This document shows, one piece after another, positions 49,035-50,083 of a stretch of DNA of 50,083 nt. Origin of the DNA: Sphingomonas melonis (GTDB taxonomy: Bacteria; Pseudomonadota; Alphaproteobacteria; Sphingomonadales; Sphingomonadaceae). Position numbers and translations under genes: made by a program. Where the stretch lies: positions 1-50,083 of the forward strand of contig NZ_JACCBY010000011.1 of the NCBI RefSeq assembly GCF_013409985.1, in the 5' to 3' direction. Under the pieces are notes generated by a model. That model searched no databases. It was not told the origin of the DNA and was given only the letters and a program-made list of their open reading frames with translations. Positions within the stretch are counted from its first letter, which is position 1, and each line of letters opens with the position of its first letter.

Positions 49035-49961
49035 ATGTCGGTTTCATCCCGCATCGCGATCATCGGCGCCGGCAATGTCGGCGCGACCGCCGCCTACGCG
49101 CTGATGCTGCGCGGCCTGTTCGCCGAGATCGTGCTGATCGACGTCGATCCGCGCCGGGCCGCCGCCGAGGCGACCGACATCGCCGACGCCAATGCCATCA
49201 CCCAGCCGGCGCGGATCTGGGCGGGCGACTATGCCGATGTTGCCGCGGCGAGCATCCTCGTCGTCACCGCCGGTGCCGCCCCCAAGGCCGGCGAGCCGCG
49301 AACCGCCATCGCCGGCAAGAGCGCGGGTATCGTCAGGGACTGCGTCCGTCAGGCGATGGACGCCGGCTTCGACGGTATCCTGGTCGTCGCGTCCAATCCG
49401 GCCGATGCGATGACGCAGGTCGCACAACGTGCCTCGGGTCTGCCGGCGCAGCGGGTGATCGGCACCGGCACGCTGCTCGACAGCAACCGGTTCCGCAAGC
49501 GCATCGCCGATCAGCTCGGCATCGCCCCCGGCGCGGTCGAGGCGCTGGTGCTGGGGGAGCATGGCGACAGCGAGGTGATGGCCTATTCGACGGTGCGGGT
49601 CGGCGGCATGGCGCTCGACGCCTTTTTGGGCGAGTCGTCCTTCGACCGCGCGGGGGTCGCACATGAGGTGATGCGCGCCGGCTATACGATCAGCGAGGGG
49701 AAGGGCCATACCTCGTTCGGCGTCGCCACCGCGATCGCGCGGATCGCCGAGGCGATCCAGCGCGACGAGCGGGTGGTCCTGCCGGTGTCGACGCTGCTGA
49801 CCGGCGAATATGGTATCGACGACCTGTACCTTAGCCTGCCTTGCCTGATCGGCGGCGCGGGTGTGCTCCGCGTCCTGACGCCCGCCCTCAGCCGCGACGA
49901 GGAAACCGCGCTGCTCGCCTCGGCAGAGGTGTTGCGGCGGACCCTGCGTGACGCTGGCTAG
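49035..49961 (+). CDS. L-lactate/malate-type dehydrogenase family protein
   Basis: 308 residues of the NAD-dependent LDH/MDH family. Rossmann motif IGAGNVGATAA at 10-20, SNPADAMT, catalytic pair Asp149 (LLDSNRFR) and His176 (GEHGD), substrate-binding Arg152 and the mobile-loop Arg89. The loop reads AAPKAGEPR: the position that is Gln in lactate and Arg in malate dehydrogenases is Pro83. So the fold and catalytic residues are kept but the usual discriminating residue is missing, and the true 2-hydroxyacid is open. I prefer the ATG at 49035 (AAGGA ahead). It is monocistronic, between the TonB receptor and an IS5 end. Confidence 0.88.
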   Translation: MSVSSRIAIIGAGNVGATAAYALMLRGLFAEIVLIDVDPRRAAAEATDIADANAITQPARIWAGDYADVAAASILVVTAGAAPKAGEPRTAIAGKSAGIVRDCVRQAMDAGFDGILVVASNPADAMTQVAQRASGLPAQRVIGTGTLLDSNRFRKRIADQLGIAPGAVEALVLGEHGDSEVMAYSTVRVGGMALDAFLGESSFDRAGVAHEVMRAGYTISEGKGHTSFGVATAIARIAEAIQRDERVVLPVSTLLTGEYGIDDLYLSLPCLIGGAGVLRVLTPALSRDEETALLASAEVLRRTLRDAG

Positions 49962-49989
49962 GGTCTCGCCGCCGCGTCATGCCGGGCGC

Positions 49990-50005
49990 TAGGTGCTGTC
50001 TGCAT
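49990..50005 (-). mobile_element. Terminal inverted repeat of the IS5-family element
   Basis: The sequence CTAGGTGCTGTCTGC at 49989-50003 holds the likely target CTAG followed by the element end GGTGCTGTCTGC. It is inferred from position just outside the transposase stop and from the YTAR-type target preference of this family; the other end is not in the window. Confidence 0.6.
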
Positions 50006-50083
50006 TCATCTTAGCCAGATCATGGCACATGCGAGATGGACGAAGCCCATGAAGGCGGAAATGGTCTTCTCGCATCGCAGGGC
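50006..50083 (-). CDS. IS5-family transposase, C-terminal fragment (5' end outside window)
   Basis: On the minus strand the last 25 codons before a TGA read ALRCEKTISAFMGFVHLACAMIWLR. The R-x-E-K-T-I-x-x-F-x-x-F/x-H-L-A-x-A/x-I-W-L-R pattern is the usual end of IS5-family (IS427/IS1031 groups) DDE transposases, with part of the YREK-like region. The terminal repeat GGTGCTGTCTGC begins at about 49993, directly beside CTA(G), a typical IS5-family target. The element continues beyond the window. Confidence 0.85.
   Translation of the reverse strand, partial: ALRCEKTISAFMGFVHLACAMIWLR

Noticed and set aside
1..50083. CRISPR array, prophage, restriction or toxin-antitoxin system
   Set aside because: No regularly spaced repeats of CRISPR length, no phage structural or integrase genes, and no recognisable defence proteins.

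Overview
The window is GC-rich chromosomal DNA from an alphaproteobacterium of the Sphingomonas type (order Sphingomonadales). Supporting evidence: the ubiB/ubiE/mutM/rpsT/dnaA order, the secB versus Tim44-like/mltA/smr divergence, a Caulobacter-type TonB-dependent receptor, Caulobacter-like XylX/XylB proteins, and tiny MerC-like and Zur neighbours. The species cannot be named from the sequence alone.

Layout. 1-841: the tail of an IS3-family transposase followed by non-coding mobile-element debris. 842-2772: xylX-xylB of the oxidative (Weimberg) xylose route, reading leftward, with a LacI-type operator upstream. 3134-4039: rpsU and an FKBP-type isomerase, closed by a strong terminator. 4175-14180: a long leftward run (ubiE, ubiB, a membrane protein, coaBC, dut, a small exported protein, a MoeB/ThiF protein, wecB, wecC, a phosphatase, a small secreted protein), many genes sharing 4-base stop/start overlaps. 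14236-17380: mutM, rpsT and dnaA rightward. 17848-20966: secB, murJ, trpS leftward. 21161-24544: Tim44-like protein, MltA and Smr protein rightward. 24683-29876: rpmH, rnpA, yidD, yidC, engB, then a GST and dapE, leftward. 30102-31610: a ComM-type ATPase. 32032-32116: tRNA-Leu. 32491-36975: a phospholipase C/acid phosphatase with a candidate Pho box, a di-haem peroxidase, a TonB-receptor remnant, a MerC-like protein and Zur. 37029-45161: dxs, a 48-residue membrane peptide, an RBBP9-like hydrolase, tlyA, tspO, ubiK-like, ybjN-like, proC, tRNA-Gln, ilvE and a MarR regulator. 45340-48697: a large TonB-dependent receptor and a small partner gene. 49035-49961: an L-lactate/malate-type dehydrogenase. 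50006-50083: the 3' end of an IS5-family transposase.

Functional themes are housekeeping: membrane-protein insertion (yidC/yidD), ubiquinone synthesis, CoA and nucleotide metabolism, initiation of replication, peptidoglycan building and remodelling (murJ, mltA, dapE), and isoprenoid synthesis. Accessory content is small: xylose use, scavenging of phosphate esters, zinc sensing, and a nutrient receptor.

I do not see a convincing new multi-gene system such as a defence, secretion or biosynthetic island. The points most worth checking are regulatory or structural. They are a 12-bp-phased triplet of DnaA-box-like 9-mers at 41870-41902, a candidate Pho box and a candidate Zur box, a pair of ~107-bp palindromic elements with 29-bp arms, GC hairpins without T-tracts placed inside operons, a frameshifted TonB-receptor relic, and a dehydrogenase lacking the usual substrate-discriminating residue. 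IS fragments flank the window at both ends.
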